Positions 1-12,665 are shown, counted from the stretch's first letter. The stretch is 64,000 bases of DNA from Bostrychus sinensis (GCA_020698575.1 CM036252.1:25255206-25319205); one strand, 5' to 3'. Numbers and translations are program-made. The notes: generated from the sequence alone by a model not told the origin.

Positions 1-926
1 CTGGGCACTTTTTCTTTACCATTGCAGAGGCAGACGTCTGTGCTCTCCAAGTGCTTCTGATTATGGCAACTTTCTATTTGTAATATAAATAGAGCCACTA
101 GACTGTGTTCTTTTCCTAACTCACCTTGGCCCTTGACTCCAGTAGAAAGGTGGCGTTCAACAAATTGCACACCCACGTGTTACATACTCACAGTGACGCC
201 CTGTAGTGAAGCAGGTGCAAGTAGAAGCTAGATTTATTTAAAAAACATATTTAAACCCACATATATACGCAGGGAGCTCACAGCCACAGTTTTTTTGGGC
301 GAATCAGAGCTAAATGCAATCAGTAAACATCCAACACCAAGCTCTTCACAGTAGGGGGACTGTTCTTTTATGCTTTATACCTGTGCATGTGATTATTATA
401 CTACTTGACTAAATATGATGTTGATGTTATTGGCTTGGATTATATTAACTACATTACAATATACATTATGGTTATGTTCAAGTAAGCTATAAGTATCTAA
501 CAACCAGTATAGTTTTGTGCCACATTTTTAATTGTGAGGGCAACTAAAAAAATTCACCTGTATAGTCCTGGTTCCTTAATTTGGAATTGTTTGGGGTGTA
601 GTACAAATACAATACAACAAAGTCCAAAGAAGTCACCTTTATCTTGTAGCCTTTAGCTGTTGTAAAGACTATAACCTACTGTATGTATATATAGGTCTAT
701 AGCATGGCAAATATTGCTTTTAATATGTAATTTACACTTGGCATACAGCAAAAACAATATTGAGCCACTTGCCAATGTTCTCATTACCCACTCATTGACA
801 GCACACACAGGCCATTTGTTAATCATTTGCTAAAATCATCTTGTCAATGCAGATGTTGCCATTTTTTCTTTTAGGAAAGTACTGTCCACTTAATGTTATT
901 GGCCATAGCTCATTTTGTTTATTAAT
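1..926. other. Unassigned AT-rich DNA
   Basis: No gene is visible. The first 30 bases carry the tail motif of a dispersed tRNA-derived SINE (GGCACT...CTTTACCATTG) that recurs near 8.73 kb and 61.13 kb, so a SINE probably straddles the left edge of the window. The rest is AT-rich non-coding sequence without a recognisable exon. Confidence 0.5.
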
Positions 927-935
927 ACTACTACA

Positions 936-1029
<94 letters not shown>

Positions 1030-1070
1030 TCAACAACAACATCAACAACAACCAATAATAATAATAATGA
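927..1070. repeat. Compound CTA / TAA / AAC microsatellite
   Basis: A run of CTA triplets passes directly into TAA triplets and then into interrupted ATC/AAC/AAT triplets. Open frames across it on both strands (poly-Leu/Ile and poly-Ser) are low-complexity artefacts. This is a typical triplet microsatellite, probably variable in length. Confidence 0.95.
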
Positions 1071-1216
1071 CTTTATTTTTAATTTTCTAATGTCTTTCAA
1101 AAACAAAAACAAAAAACGGACAATTTATTGAACATTCACATTTGTAGATTAGGGTTAAATACTTGCATCCATTAAGCCACAAATCCTTTATATTTAAAAA
1201 AGAAAATTATCTGCTG

Positions 1217-2309
1217 CAGCCTTTCCCAATATCAAGACCCCTAAAATTTCTGAAAATGCCACACGGACCCCCAACAATGGAACTTCCCTTTATTCAAAAG
1301 ACTATGTCATGTTTTTCTCCATAAATTTATATAAAAACCCTACAAAAACCACTGACTGTTGGCTAAAATTAGTTTTTAAGTCATATTTTCAACAAGTATA
1401 TATATATATATAATATATATAACTAATAAAGCAAGAACTGTATTTTCCGGACTATAAGTTGCTCCGGAGTATAAGTCGCACTAGCCAAAAAATGCATAAT
1501 GAAGATGAAAAAAACGTATATAAGTCACATTGGACTATAAGTCGCATTTTTTGGGGGAAATTTATTTTACAAATCTGACACCAAGAACAGACATTTCATC
1601 TTGAAAGGCATATTATTATATATTATATATTATTATAGCAATAATAGAATAGAGAACAACACGCTGAACAGGTGTGCGGTTTGCTAACGTAACACATTGA
1701 TGGTTATTCAGCTACATGAAGCAACAACAAACTGAACAGGTGTCTCGTATGTTAACGTAATATATAACTATAGCATAAGGAACATAATATAACAAGTTCA
1801 CCAAACTCATGATCTCACTCCTAATCACTAAATCCTTTAAATTCTTCATCCTCAGTGTCGCTTCTGAACAACTCTGCCAACTCCGGAGGTAGACGAAGCG
1901 CCGCTTCCTCCTCTGCGTGGCTGTCGTCAGACTCAGCATCAGTTCCATTTCCAATTATTTCAGTCTTTCTCAGTTGTCTTTATAGCCTAAGTTGTTACCG
2001 GTGATGTTTACATTTTAAATTGTCAGTGGTACAGGTGCAGCAGATGCTGGTACACACCTAGCGTGCCCTCTAATGAACATGTGAAATATTTTAATATATT
2101 TTAATATATGTATTAATAATATACCTGAGTATACGTCGCACCCCTAGCCAGACTATGAAAAAAAGTGCGACTTATAGTCTGGAAAATTCGGTAATTAATT
2201 TCAAACTCAATTCATTTTTATGTATTTAACAAAGAGAGTCTATGGTGGCCCCCCTGCAGTACCTTCGCGGACCCCCTGGGGGCCCTGGACCCCTCTTTGG
2301 GAACCACTG
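1217..2309. mobile_element. hAT-like DNA transposon relic, interrupted by a second element
   Basis: The right end read on the - strand is CAGTGGTTCCCAAAGAGG, a classic hAT terminus. The left end, CAGCCTTTCCCAATATC, is a diverged match. The flanking octamers ATCTGCTG (1209-1216) and ACCTACTG (2310-2317) agree at 6 of 8 positions, as expected of an old 8-bp target duplication. Both ends are rich in ACCCC/GGGGTCC strings like those inside hAT ends. No transposase is readable. Most of the interior is a different inserted element (1437-2192). Confidence 0.65.
1437..2192. mobile_element. Nested DNA-transposon-like element with GGACTATAAGTCGC repeats
   Basis: The left end (ACTGTATTTTCCGGACTATA) and the reverse complement of the right end (ACCGAATTTTCCAGACTATA) form clear terminal inverted repeats. 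The string ACTATAAGTCGCA recurs just inside. On the - strand around 1800-1940 a short frame encodes an acidic segment (EEEAALRLPPELAELF, then SDTEDEEF), apparently a scrap of a former protein, ended by a stop. I see no convincing target duplication and do not assign a superfamily. It lies inside the hAT-like relic at 1217-2309. Confidence 0.65.
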
Positions 2310-2317
2310 ACCTACTG

Positions 2318-2695
2318 AAATGAATAATTTGTTCTTTTACAGGCCTATTGTGGCTGGAGTTATGTATGTTTGACCTATCTCGCAACGGATCCAGAATAGC
2401 CAACAAATCAGCGGTGGCAAAAACATAATCTCCATAGTGCAGGTGATAATACTAGTTCTAAAGATTTTTTTTCCCCTTGGCAAGTTAGCTCCTTTTTGTG
2501 CAAATAAAAGCTCTCATTACTAAATCTCCTAAAGCCATGGTGCCTACTGTAGATGTGCCTCCACATTGCATCACAGCATGTAATCCATTCCATCCTACTT
2601 TCTCATTACTGACTTCATTTAGCCAATCTGGATCATCTTACTGCTCTTCCACCTTGATCACTCTGGTGCCTGACAGTTAAGAGCATGTGAATGTG
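2318..2695. other. Unassigned DNA upstream of the GA/GT microsatellites
   Basis: No gene is recognised. The string ACCTATCTCGCAAC near 2373-2385 resembles the tail core of the dispersed SINE family seen at 8.7 kb (CCTATCTCACAATGG on its other strand). Short frames here have no recognisable content. Confidence 0.4.
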
Positions 2696-2991
<296 letters not shown>

Positions 2992-4744
2992 GTAAGTCTT
3001 CACACACAACTACACCTGGAGCAGAGGCAGAGCAGTGTTTGAGTGAAGGTCAGAGTGGGTTTAGAAATGAACATAAACTCATCAAACAGCATGAGAGCAA
3101 AGATTCATATTTCTTATCCAAGTGTGGCAGGGCTTATTGTCATTCTGTCATCTCATAACTCATAAGGCAAAACAGAAATGATCCTTATTGTAGTTAAGAC
3201 AATGGAATAAGGAGAAGTGTTATGCAACGTGTCATTTATTAAAAAAAATATATATAGTTAATGTTATAATGCAATGTAATAATGAGATCTGAATGTAAAA
3301 TATATGTGTATACAGTGTTTACATGGTTGATCCTAGCAGATATATACAATAATAATAACATTTTTCAATGATAATTTAAATATCAAAAAGTTGTATATGT
3401 GCAATAAAAACAAAATAATGATAAAAATGTATCTTTGTCCATATACCAGTGGCAGTACTTGGAGTCTCTTGTATTTACTTGACCTTCCCCAATACACTAT
3501 TCTCATTACTTTGGGAGGATGGTCATATATTTTTTTTAAAGGTGCTGTTTGTAAAATGCAGTTAAACATGCTGGAGCTTAAAAGTCATTACTTTATACTA
3601 TATAAGGAGAACCAAGATGAAGTTGAACAGGCCAGAGAGAACAAACTGAGCACTGCTAGAAGAGAAGCATTTTTTTTTTTTTTTTTTTTTTTGCAATGCA
3701 GGCTATTTGCAATGCAAATAGCCTGTCCCTGTATGGTCACGATAGCTGTTCTTATGGTCTAAAAAGAGGAATGTGAAGTGTGTAGTCTATAGATTGTATT
3801 GCTTTTGAGGAGGCTATAATGACATACAAATACACATAATGGTTTAAATGATAATAAAGATAATTTAATTTGGTGTTTGTATTTAGATTTTTTTATATTT
3901 CTTATTCTTTTGTTGTTGTTGTTGTTGTTGTTGCTTTTAAATAGAAGGAAAATGATTAAAGCAGCAACTTACAAAAGATACTGTTAATCAATTATCCTGA
4001 AAACACAAAAAATCGCATTGAAGTCTGTGATGGTTACAAATGTTCTTCTACCAGTACTGATGTGTATCTGATTTAAAGTGCTGGTACTATTACTTGCTTA
4101 AGTCATATCAGGATCTCAGTTCTCTGTCAGCAAGTATGATTTCAATAGATTGAGTTGTGCCTTTTCATAAAATTATTATATCGCTGTCTCCAAATGTTCA
4201 AATATTATCTTTTTTCCCTGAACTGTTAAAATATTGAAGTTGCGCTCAAATTGCTCATTTATGCAGAGGCTGATCCAGTCTACAGTCTATAACGTTAATT
4301 TAGAATGAGCTCACAAACCCTAAAAAGCTTCCTCAGAAACAGACGCCGACTACAGCGGCTGTGTGTGGCTTTAACAGGGCAGCATCTCTAATCTCATCTA
4401 CATTTGGGATGAGCACCAGCAGCTGTTACTGTAGCACCACACACGGACAGAGCCGCAGGCAGGACAGTGGTCACATGACCCCAGCCTCTTCAGGAAGTGA
4501 GTGTGAAGTGAGAGACGCTAAATTGGGCACTGTTGATGGACTGAAGACATCGCTAAGCAAGAGAGCGAGCGAGAGAGACCAGACTATAACGCTTTGTTTT
4601 GTTTGGCTTAGAACAGGTTCATTTACATTTGAAACTGCTGAAAAATGGATGATGTATTTCTAATAAGTGTGTCTTGCCTTGCTACATTAGTTCCAGTAGT
4701 ATAGTATGCTTATAAAATGTGGAACAAAGACTTGGCTCTGCTAG

Positions 4745-4815
4745 TGTACATGTAAGTGCTCTATCCACTGACACACAAAGCCCTAGGGAAAAGACACAGA
4801 CTCACAAAAATCCAT
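4745..4815 (-). repeat. tRNA-derived SINE head (fragment)
   Basis: Read on the - strand, CTTTGTGTGTCAGTGGATAG then AGCACTTAC matches the SINE at 8648-8755 (CTTTGTGGCTCAATGGATTG then AGCATTTAC). It carries an A-box-like segment of RNA polymerase III promoters. The family recurs at 8.65 and 58.98 kb. The tail is not recognisable in this copy. Confidence 0.55.
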
Positions 4816-4844
4816 CTTGTCAGGCTTAGGCTGATTTTTTTTTG

Positions 4845-4955
4845 GTCCCAACCGCTGCCAGTTCAGACCAGTGGTGTGGCAGTACTAGCGTGAGTAGGCG
4901 AGTTTTAGCTTTGCTGACAACGACAAGCCTCTTGGCAATACTTATTAACAACAAG
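4845..4955 (+). repeat. Dispersed repeat, copy 1 (pair with 6525-6615)
   Basis: The segment reading GTGTGGCAGTACTAGCGTGAG through the GCGAGTTTTAGCTTTG core to GCAATACTTATTAACAAC is repeated in diverged form at 6525-6615 in the same orientation. I do not recognise the family. The copies differ by scattered substitutions and small indels, so the duplication is old. Confidence 0.55.
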
Positions 4956-6524
4956 AATGCTTGGTTCCACGAACACCTGCTCACTCCAGGAAGCACTAAC
5001 CGATCAACAAGCTCTCTACAACAGGTCTGCTCTCAGTCATTTTCACAGAAAACAGTGTACAGCTCTGTTTCCACTGATTCCTCGCAGCTATTAATCATTT
5101 TGTAGTAAAATAGTATCATATAAAAAGCTCTTTTTCTATGGTTCTGTTCAATATAACATAATAGCTGCGCTCTATGCTGCCCTCTGCTGGTTTCTTCATC
5201 TGTTTTTTAATAGCAGTAGTAAATTAATTATTGAAAAATGATTTTTAGCCACATGTTTCTTAAGGTTGGCTTAGATATATAAATAAAATCATAATATAGC
5301 CTCCTTAAGGTTGAGTATAAACCAGCCAGACGTTTCCTGTAAATGGAGCAGACTTTTGGCTCCTTCATAATAAGATGACTGGTTCTTTAGCAAATTTCAA
5401 AATTACGTGGGTACAAACAGCAACAGTGCAAAGGGTGGCAAAGGGCCAGTGGTGTTCATATTGCTTATTACTATGTGGCCATGAATGTGAAATAAGACAG
5501 GTGTCTGAGGTGGACACAGGATAATTCAAGTGCTGTACTAAACAACTGCTCGAAGTACAAGAGCCCTTAGATTCACACTGTTCTAGTTCACCAGGAGCTA
5601 GAACAGTGCATGAGTCTTGGGAGGAAACACTGGAAAATTGTAAAAGTCAATCTAATCTCACACCAGTCACAAACTCCTGTGGAGTTTGCCGGCACGTGTT
5701 GAGGGAGGTCAGACAGGGTTATTGGTAATTTTGAAAGATCGCACAAAAAATTATGTTGTTTTTGGAATAGAGTTGTAAAATCAATGGCCTTGATTAAAAA
5801 ATCTACTTCCTCTGAATGAAAATGTGCTTGATTCAAAGACAAAACGCTAGGCCCAAGACAAACGGTGCAGTATGCAGTCTGTCACTTCAGGGCAAAAGGA
5901 TTTTTTGCAAATCTAATCTGAGACTGGTGCTGGTATTGATTGTGTTGTGCAGAGAATGAGTCCACTGCTGTTCAGCATGTGTGAAGAACTGCACCCTGCT
6001 GTCAAATGTGCTCATCCAACGCTACACACTGTGTTTGTGCTGTCTGATAGTGATGCATGCGTGTGGTCCTGAAAACAAACTATGTGTTTAACTGAATGAT
6101 GCACAATAAGACCTACAAAAGTTGGAGAAAGAACTCAAAATACGTTTTCATTTGATCATCACATGCATTCTAGGTGAGTTCTACATCTGTGTATTGCACA
6201 TTGACTCATAGTTAATAAGGAACTACCATGAGCTGTAATAGCATTAGTAAACATATAGTATGGTGCTCAAGTTAGTATTGGCTAAAATAAAGACTCTAGT
6301 CAGTGTAAGTTTTGATTATTTGGTCAGTCTCAGAACAGCAATATTGACAGCTCTGCTTTCCAAGTTGATGAAGATGATAAAACAACTTAACTTTAAAAGT
6401 TCTGCATGAATTCAACTTACCTCGCACAGCAGCTGGATTGTCATGAAATTTGTGAGTTCACAGATTCAAGAAATCTATCTTGTCCTGCTCCCGCTGATCT
6501 GTTTTGACCTGTGACAGCCGAGCC

Positions 6525-6890
6525 AATGCTGTGGCAGTTCTGCCGTGAGTTGGCGGGTTTTAGGTTTGCCAACAACAAAAAGCATTTTTAGCAATACTTG
6601 TTAATAACATGGCGGCGCAGAAAAATGTAAGGTATGCTGCTCTACATTTACAAAAACAGCAAAAATCTTCTAGCAACATCTTTATTGTGTTGTTTTACTG
6701 TTGTAGCAATTTGTTGTTAAGCTACAGAGCTGACGCTTTATCCAATCACCTCCCAGTATTCTACTGAAAGTCCCGCCCCTTCACAAACGTTTTCAATGGG
6801 AGCCAGTCCTGATTGATATAACGCTAGCAACTCTTTGCTAACATTATATCAGTCTGGCTTTTGCCAGGTTAAAATTCAACATGCTGCAAG
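6525..6890 (+). repeat. Dispersed repeat, copy 2, extended
   Basis: The first 90 bases match 4845-4955 (TGTGGCAGTTCTGCCGTGAG, GCGGGTTTTAGGTTTG, GCAATACTTGTTAATAAC). The sequence then continues with features common in fish repeats (CATGGCGGCGCAG, CCAATCACCTCCCAG, AGTCCCGCCCCTTCACA) and ends near CTGGCTTTTGCCAGG. Copy 1 lacks this extension, so one of them is truncated. The class is not assigned. Confidence 0.45.
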
Positions 6891-6934
6891 GTGGTCTTTC
6901 ATTTAATTTTTAAGTATTTTTAATTGATTCATTC

Positions 6935-6990
6935 ATCTTCTTCTGCTTATTCCTGTTAGGGGTCACAGGTACTGGAGCATATTCCAGGGA
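6935..6990 (+). repeat. Fragment of a widespread fish interspersed repeat
   Basis: CTTCTGCTTATTCCTGTTAGGGG followed by TCACAGGTACTGGAGC and TATTCCAGGG is the diverged signature of a very common fish repeat (TTCTGCTTATCC...GGGTCGCAGG...GGAGCCTATCCCAG). Other parts of the family appear near 28.6, 39.4 and 52.2 kb. Confidence 0.5.
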
Positions 6991-7296
6991 AAAAAAACAA
7001 ATTACCCAACAATGCTAAAATGAGAACCATGAGAACCTTAGATGAAAACAGCTAGCATATAAATGTTACTAATGCGCAACTTTTCAAATTGTTTTCTAGC
7101 TGCTTCTTGTTAGGAAAAGCTATCAAGTTAAGCTAGCTAGCTAATTACTAATAATTAACAACAATATCAAGAGCATTACTTTTGAAAGTAACTTGTTAGT
7201 TTACCTTGTTACTGCTCTTAAAACGATTACATTACTGCTTTACGTTCTAATTAAAGTAATACATTCAAGTACTTGTACCCAGTGCAAACAAACCAG

Positions 7297-7358
7297 CATA
7301 CACACGCACGCACACACGCACGCACACACACACACACGCACACACACACACACACACA
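7297..7358. repeat. CA microsatellite
   Basis: Alternating CACG/CACA repeats end in a pure CA run. The frame reading His-Ala/His-Thr across it is an artefact. Confidence 0.9.
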
Positions 7359-8639
7359 TCATCGTTCTATTTGTTTGTTCACTATTTTCAGCTTTGACAA
7401 ATGCACATGAAGCCCAGCACCTCTGCAGCCATCAGTTACTTCAGATCATAGTGAAGATTTGTAAGCTGCAACTTTCATTATGAAAACAAGGAAAGCAAAG
7501 CTGTTTAAATCCTTCAGCAGCAGTAGAGTTGTGCAGATTGTACAGATTTGTGTGTCCCAGCCCAGGTTCAGGGCTGTGACACTGGGCAGAGCTGAGTGAG
7601 GTGCAACACTGAGAGCATAGGCCCGAAAAACAACTAGCACCAACTATAAATACAAGATGGGGCAAAGGTTTAGCAAAGCACTTAAGAATATGACCATCAT
7701 ATCAGCAGCTTTTGGCAGTGTTTCTCTTCTTATAAAGTCCACAGTCACATCTCCAACTTCCTCATCTCTGCAGTATAGTGTATTTTACAAATGCTTTATT
7801 ACTTTCCAAAGCACTTTTCTGATCGCTGGCAATAGTAGGCTAGTTAGCGTTTCACTTTACAACCCTCATGCTTTACAATTGGACTTCTTAACAGATGTAG
7901 CTATTTCAACTTACATACTGTACAGCCATTCAAAAAATGCTTCAAGGCTTTCTGTTTAATAACATTTTATTAGAGTAAACCTCACAGTCGTCACTGGCCG
8001 TGACACGATCAGTTCAAAAGAATAATCTAACTTAAGTCCACATCTTCCTCTGCACTATAGCACTGCAATAACATTATCAAGGCAGTAGAATGAGGCTCTA
8101 TTACTTTTCTGTGGCAGGAGGTGACATCAGCTTTTGTGTTGCCTGAAAAATACAGTGTGTTTTAGTTTTTCAGAGACTCGGAGTGCACAGTGTATCACAG
8201 TGACGGCTGCGGAAGACAGGTTTTTCTTTTATTTCCACTCGGGCTTTGTCTCCCCAATATCAATGAGACAACCATTTTGTGTCTGACACCGACTCTGGAA
8301 GCCTCAGCATAACTCTGCATGCACACTTTTTAGTTGAGTTGAGTAGCTTTAGTTCTTTCCTTCTTTTTTTGAGCATTGGTTTGTTAATTTTGAAACTCAA
8401 CGAAGCTCAAAAAATGATGGTCAGATTTAGATGAAACCTTCAAAAAAAGGTCAGTAATGGTGTGGATCTGTGTCTGGATCAAAGAAGTTTTTGAAAAGAA
8501 TTCTGTAACACTGCAAAACACAAGCTAGGTGCCAGCTTTATTTAAAATTAGAAATGGAAATATTAGAAATAGAAACATTTTGAAAGCTCTATTAAACAAA
8601 ACACTGTGCTAAATTCTTTTTTTTTTTTTTTTTTACTAT

Positions 8640-8760
8640 TATGAGATATAAGGCCTTTGTGGCTCAATGGATTGAGCATTTACCCCTGAACTACAAAATC
8701 CCAGTCTAAGTCCAGGTAAGGGCACTATATCTTTACCATTGTGAGATAGGGGCAATGCCA
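8640..8760 (+). repeat. tRNA-derived SINE
   Basis: The head reads GGCCTTTGTGGCTCAATGG then ATTGAGCATTTACCCCTGAA, with an A-box-like motif and a degenerate B-box further on (CAGTCTAAGTCCAGG). It is followed by the tail motif GGCACTATATCTTTACCATT and GTGAGATAGG. Matching heads lie at 4.75 kb (-) and 58.98 kb (+), and matching tails at 1-30 and 61.13 kb. I infer a tRNA-derived retroposon family. It is too degenerate and lacks the pairing expected of a functional tRNA. Confidence 0.65.
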
Positions 8761-9558
8761 TGGTAGCAGTCTGTGGTTTCTGTTTTGGAAATAGAATGTT
8801 AGAATTTAACAGCAGCTGACTAAACAGTAAAATTAAACCGATTTATTTGATGTCATTTTAATGTTAGCGGTTAATTAAAAGTCTCTTAGTGAACTCAAAA
8901 GCATAGAACCTCCTACAATTAGCAAGTCAGAAATCACTGTAATTATGCGAAACTCATTAATCTCTGCTAATGGCCCCTAGTCCACACTGCCAAACACTTA
9001 GTACATCCGAATATGACTCACATCCATTTTCCTCATCTACCATCTTTATCTTCTAAATAAAACCAGCACTCAGACCAGTAAACAGGCACAGAATCTCTCC
9101 ACACTCCACTAGTGCATAAACACTGACTCACTCTCTAGATGAAGTTTTAATAAACAATCTAACACGTACTAATCACACTCGCGAGCGTATTCAAGGCTGA
9201 CTGCCAAGTTACGTAATGTTCGAAGTACTGTGAGTTAGTGAGAGGGAGGCAGAGGTGCAGTAGATCCTCAGGTGGCGCTGGCGAGTCTGTGCTTACAAAT
9301 GAAAGGCAAGAGGGATTTCTCCGTCTGAGCCCCGGCGCTTACCAGCAGCCTGCCGAGAGAATCCCTAATGTTTTAAAATAGGAGAAGCTGCAAGTGGGGT
9401 TGGGCTAATGAATGATATCCATAGATACTGTAGTTTGAATGGATAAAAAACTTGGCAGACAGAAAGTATTTCTTCTTGTATTTTTGAGTAAAAGAAATGT
9501 AATTACCTAATAGCATGTTTTAAAAATTGTGTATTGTGATAAAAAAATACCTTAGACC

Positions 9559-10115
9559 AGTGGTTCCCAACCTTTTTTGTCTTGTATACCCCCTGGACTT
9601 TTTGTTATACTAAACTATACTATATTGTTATACTATACTATACCTCACTGATATGTGTTGATAATGCTTCAAAAATATGCATCAAAAAAGGCTTTATATA
9701 CTTACTTACCTTATTGAAAATACTAATTCTCATGCATTTTTTCTTTAAACTCAGTTTTAAGTAAAATGAAAATGAAAATATAAAATAAAAATACAGCAAT
9801 ATAAACTCATATTACACTTAGTCATTTAGTCTATATTTTATGTTAAAAATGAACTTTTTTAATTAAATTTAGATAAATTTACAACAAATACAAATTTTAG
9901 TAATTTCAAAGTCTATGAAACAAGGCATTATGGATGTATGCATTATTTAACACAATATAATATAGTAGCATATTTTTTGCAGTTTTCACCTCCTCGTCAT
10001 AAATTTAAATAGTTCAATATGAAAAGATTGCAAATATGTTTTATCAGTTATTATAAGAAGTTAATTATGAAGTTAACCCACATACCCCCTTCAAAGTGCT
10101 CACATACCCAGAGTT
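9559..10115 (+). mobile_element. hAT-like element, right end degenerate
   Basis: It begins CAGTGGTTCCCAACCTTTTT, a textbook hAT (Charlie-like) terminus, followed by TATACCCCCTGG. Near the other end, ACATACCCCCTTCAAAG and CACATACCCAGAG echo internal hAT end sequence, but the expected final GGGAACCACTG is missing. No transposase reading frame is present. It is probably a non-autonomous copy that lost its right terminus. Confidence 0.6.
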
Positions 10116-11909
10116 AAAAGATGCACATGAAGTCCAGCACAAGTCAGAAAAAGAACTCGGGTCAAAACCTGCTGCCTGACTTCCCCACCTGATGTCATAG
10201 ACTTCATAGACATAGAAGAAAAACAGCTGATTTATTAAATTGCATTTTATACATGAGCTCTACACTTTGCCCCTCATCTGGCCAGGTTAACATTTATGGA
10301 CAGCAGGGTATCCATCAATTTCCCCAAAAAATTAAAAAATATAGGATAAAACAACATATTTCAAAGCAAACAGCATCCACTGCAAGTCAGCTCTCTCTGT
10401 TCAGTTTCAACATTGGGTTCAGTGAAGGCAGCAGTAATACAATATGTCTACTGCTGTGCTGGGCCCAATCTGATGTTGCTTTGGGCCAACTTTTCTGGTA
10501 ATTGAACCGCAATGTAACAATGACTATACAATCAAAATAGCTGCTATTACATGTTACAAATGAAAGATGAAATTGGTATGATATGGAGTTTGCCTAATCG
10601 TGCTTTTTATAGTGTGAGGTCTCTGTCAGTGATAAAACCTTTGCTTCACTAAATTGTGTTTGTGCTTCTAGCTGACAGCTGTTGAGAATAAATCTGCACC
10701 AGTGGCTCTCCGGAGGGGCACTTGTTTTGATTTGTCACCTCCCAATCTATATCTTCATGTCTGAGGGCCCCTATACAGTTTATTTTTTTCTTTTTTTCTG
10801 TTTTTTTTTTATGCAAACATCGATGCACAGGTCGCCACACTGGTCTAATGATCAACTGAAAAAAGACATTATGTCAGCCTCAAATTGAGCCCCAGAGCTG
10901 CAGAAAAATTGCTGAAAACATTCACCCCATTTTTATAATCACAGAGCTGGTGGCTGCAAAATGAACAGGAAGTGAGCTTTCAAGCGCTATTTTCCCATTC
11001 ATTTGCATTCACCTCACCGAGCACTGCACAGTTTTATTCATGTGACTTATCTGTGGCCGAAGGTTAGGGTTTGACGACTGTATAAGGCTTTGAAGATGTA
11101 TTTATGCATGCACCTTCATTTTATATACAGAGGTGCAAGGCAAAATTTGCATCTGGAAGCCCTGGTTACATAATAGTGTGACAAGTATATGCATATAGTT
11201 GTAAACATGAATATAAACATGAATATAATGTAATGAGATTATGTATTGTGTATTTGTGTACGTGTATTGGACAGGTTGCATAATCCAGGTTACATGTATA
11301 CAAACCTACTGGGGATAACTCAAAGGGAACTCGAGGACAGTGGAGAGCAGAGACCTCTGCCAATGCCCTATCTCGCAATGTTACATAGTACTTAAACCTG
11401 AACTCACAGCAGGATCTTCTACTTCAGGGTTATATCTATTGTGCCAAAAAGTCCTTTTATCTCAAAAATGTAAGGAATCCATTGGCCCCTTTGACAACTT
11501 ACAAGCAAATGCTACATTAAACCAGCCTTGTATCACAGTCTGCCCTTTGCCTAAGCTAACAGCTAAACTAACAGGATAGCTACCAGGAGTTAGACCAGAT
11601 GTCATGTTGTAAATTTGTGTTATTTGATTTCCTTTGAGAGTGGCTGAATAGAAAACATGCACACAATGCTGAAATAGAAGCAGGCAAGAGTATGTGCAAA
11701 TAAAGTGTATAATGAACGTATAGAAAAGAAGAATTAAAACTATGTAAGGTATGTAAGGATTGTCTCGGCAACAACCCATAGACTGTTTATTCATGTGCAA
11801 TTCCTAACAACGTTATCTGACTAAAGCCAACCAGAGAAAGAAAGCAATACATAAAGTTCACCCCTGTGACTAACCTGTCATATGGGAGACAAAGAGACAA
11901 AATTATCTT

Positions 11910-12050
11910 TGTGCTGATCCTAAGCCTGGATAAATGAAAATGGGTTGCGCAAGGAAGGGTGTAAATCCCTGACTAAATATGTAAAGCATTAGATGTTTTG
12001 CAGTGGTAACGCCTGAAGGGAGAAGCTAAAGAAATGTACATTACTAGATA
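11910..12050 (+). mobile_element. RTE-type LINE 3' end fragment, copy 1
   Basis: CTAAGCCTGGATAAATG, GGGTTGCGCAAGGAAGGG and, further on, GCAGTGGTAACGCCTGAAGG then GAGAAGC match the 3' end common to fish RTE-type retrotransposons (AAGCCTGGATAAATGG...GGCATCTGGCGTAAAA...TGTGGCGACCCCTGA). It lacks coding sequence. Similar ends occur at 12.07, 38.64 (-), 53.39 (-) and 62.04 kb. Confidence 0.6.
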
Positions 12051-12065
12051 CAAGGGGTTACAAGC

Positions 12066-12150
12066 CAGTTTGTGCCAGTCCCAAGCCTGGATAAATGGAG
12101 GAGGTTTCAGTCGAATTGGCATCTGGCGTAAAACAAAAAACAAAACAATT
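12066..12150 (+). mobile_element. RTE-type LINE 3' end fragment, copy 2
   Basis: GTGCCAGTCCCAAGCCTGG then ATAAATGGAGGAGG and GGCATCTGGCGTAAAACA form a second, shorter copy right after copy 1, in the same orientation. It is followed directly by a tRNA-headed SINE at about 12158. Confidence 0.6.
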
Positions 12151-12157
12151 TTAAGTT

Positions 12158-12482
12158 TGTTAAGTGGATAGCTCAGTTGCCCATTAACCTGAAGGTCGGT
12201 GGTTTAAGCCCCGCCACAGGCATTGCATACTGTCACTGTGTCTTTGGGCAAGACACTTCACCCACTTTGCCTGTATGAATGTGTCAGTGTGACTGTGTTT
12301 GGCGGTGGTCGGAGGGACCGTAGGCACATTGGCAGCCACCCTTTCATCAGTCTGCCCCAGGGCATTGGTAGCTACAGAAGTAGCTCACCACCACTGAGTG
12401 TGACTGAGGAGAGAAGGAATAATGCACCAAACTGTAGAGCGCTTTGAGAAGCTTGTAAAGCACAATATAAATTCAATCCATA
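12158..12482 (+). repeat. tRNA-derived SINE with L2-type tail
   Basis: Full-length-looking retroposon. The head has GGATAGCTCAGTTG (A box) and GGTCGGTGGTTTAAGCCC (B box). The body contains TTTGGGCAAGACACTTCACC and GTGTCAGTGTGACTGTGTTT, then CAGTCTGCCCCAGGGC and AGCTCACCACCACTGAG. The tail GAGCGCTTTGAGAAG...AGCACAATATAAATTCAATC is of the kind shared with L2-clade LINEs. The same body occurs at 20.8 kb (-) and 47.0-47.4 kb (both strands), and with a 5S rRNA head at 33.7 kb. The frame across it is not a gene. Confidence 0.85.
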
Positions 12483-12665
12483 TTATTATTATTCTATCAT
12501 TACTGCTACTGCAAGTATTGCTATTGCTATTACTACTACAAATACTACTACTGCCACTACCACTATTACCGTTACTAACTGCAACTAATAGTATTACCAC
12601 TACTACTTCTTCTAGTACTATTATTATCACTACTTACTGTCACTTCTCGTATTATTACCACTACT
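12478..12665. repeat. Degenerate ATT/ACT triplet microsatellite
   Basis: Imperfect TTA, CTA, CTG and ACT triplets follow the SINE tail at 12158-12482. They probably grew from the short tandem repeat that ends the retroposon. Confidence 0.75.

Noticed and set aside
927..1070. CRISPR-like array
   Set aside because: The regular repeats are triplet microsatellite with no spacers, and the DNA is eukaryotic.
819..1131. Overlapping 96-97 codon frames on both strands
   Set aside because: They are translations of the CTA/TAA microsatellite (poly-Leu/Ile and poly-Ser).
3391..3762. 123-codon frame on the + strand
   Set aside because: It includes a poly-Phe run from a T homopolymer and has no domain content.
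12158..12230. tRNA gene
   Set aside because: A and B boxes are present but cloverleaf pairing is poor and the sequence continues into a SINE body; same for 8640, 20990-21066 (-) and 58975.
12223..12447. 74-codon frame
   Set aside because: It lies wholly within the SINE and recurs in altered form in other copies.
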